A stretch of DNA of 34,169 bases from Nitrospirota bacterium (lineage in GTDB: Bacteria; Nitrospinota_A; UBA7883; JACRGQ01): assembly GCA_024275955.1 (NCBI GenBank), contig JAJRYD010000014.1:1-34169 (forward strand), given 5' to 3'. Positions within the stretch are counted from its first letter, which is position 1. Every line of letters starts with the position of its first letter. Positions 34,121 to 34,169 of the stretch are shown here, piece after piece. The notes beneath the pieces were generated by a model. The model made no database searches. It was not told where the DNA came from and saw only the letters and a list, made by a program, of their open reading frames with translations. Made by a program: the position numbers and the translations under genes.

Positions 34121-34169
34121 ATGGACAGAGTAAACGGAAAGAAGATTGATGGCAATAGTAGAATTGAAA
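34121..34169 (+). CDS. Start of the element's first gene, possibly the IS21 transposase IstA (partial)
   Basis: An ATG at 34121 follows a strong ribosome site (AAGGAGG, ending 6 bases earlier). Sixteen codons, MDRVNGKKIDGNSRIE, run open to the window end. The polar start could precede the helix-turn-helix of IstA, which binds the end repeats, but there is too little protein for a family call. The position about 150 bp inside the presumed left end suits an IS21 first gene. Confidence 0.4.
   Translation, partial: MDRVNGKKIDGNSRIE

Larger units (their letters stand above)
33973..34169 (+). mobile_element. Probable left end of an IS21-type insertion sequence (cut by window)
   Basis: From 33973 the sequence TGTTCAGCGTCAACTATAAT looks like the terminal region of an IS21-family element. 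A near-copy of GTCAACTATAATTCCCG (33981-33997) recurs as GACAATCATAATTCCCG (34004-34020), 23 bases on. Such multiple short direct repeats near the end are a feature of IS21 elements, where they bind the IstA transposase. A first gene with a strong ribosome site follows at 34121. The right end is outside the window, so the family call rests on the repeats only. Confidence 0.5.

Overview
The window is most of a Gram-negative surface-polysaccharide (O-antigen or capsule type) locus. About 30 kb of tightly packed plus-strand genes (3600-33788) is flanked by broken insertion sequences. Every recognisable gene makes a nucleotide sugar, transfers a sugar, modifies one, or moves a lipid-linked glycan. 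The moderate-to-low GC content, frequent GTG/TTG starts, a Wzx flippase, a Salmonella-type CDP-dideoxyhexose pathway and nonulosonic acid genes all suggest a Gram-negative bacterium. I cannot name the taxon from the sequence.

Left flank (1-3599). An IS3-type orfA remnant (181-272) is followed by two minus-strand genes, galE (398-1372) and a GDP-mannose 3,5-epimerase homologue (1527-2495). Upstream of these, on the same strand, lies the decayed C-terminal end of a second copy of the large membrane protein found at 23315. It abuts an internally deleted, frameshifted IS4-type element. This flank looks like the remains of an older polysaccharide operon cut by the insertion sequence.

Main operon, block 1 (3600-9660): nonulosonic acid module A. 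It holds pseB, an aldo/keto reductase, a methyltransferase, an SpsF-type cytidylyltransferase, an RmlD-like reductase, a NeuB/PseI synthase with a SAF domain, and a family 2 glycosyltransferase. PseC, PseH and PseG are not in the window. Block 2 (9682-17624): CDP-tyvelose module. It holds rfbH, rfbE, rfbF and an rfbS/prt-type reductase, interleaved with a GT-B-like glycosyltransferase, a class III aminotransferase and a GT2. The CDP-glucose 4,6-dehydratase rfbG is missing. Block 3 (17650-20125): a UDP-xylose-synthase-like decarboxylase and ugd.

Block 4 (20151-27208): a B12-type radical SAM enzyme, a Gfo/Idh oxidoreductase, a polyprenyl-phosphate-type GT2, an 806-residue GT-C-like membrane protein and Wzx. 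Block 5 (27240-33788): nonulosonic acid module B. NeuA-type CMP transferase, KdsC-type phosphatase and a short NeuB form a set like the one used for KDN (9-phosphate route). It is interwoven with a second B12-type radical SAM enzyme, a methyltransferase, a SPASM radical SAM enzyme and a second Gfo/Idh oxidoreductase. Right flank: a decayed second NeuA (33792-33921), then what looks like the left end of an IS21-type element and the start of its first gene.

The most unusual content is three radical SAM enzymes in one glycan locus, two of them near or next to Gfo/Idh oxidoreductases and one inside a KDN-like module. This suggests carbon-skeleton or redox modification of a nonulosonic acid or another sugar that I do not recognise from known pathways.
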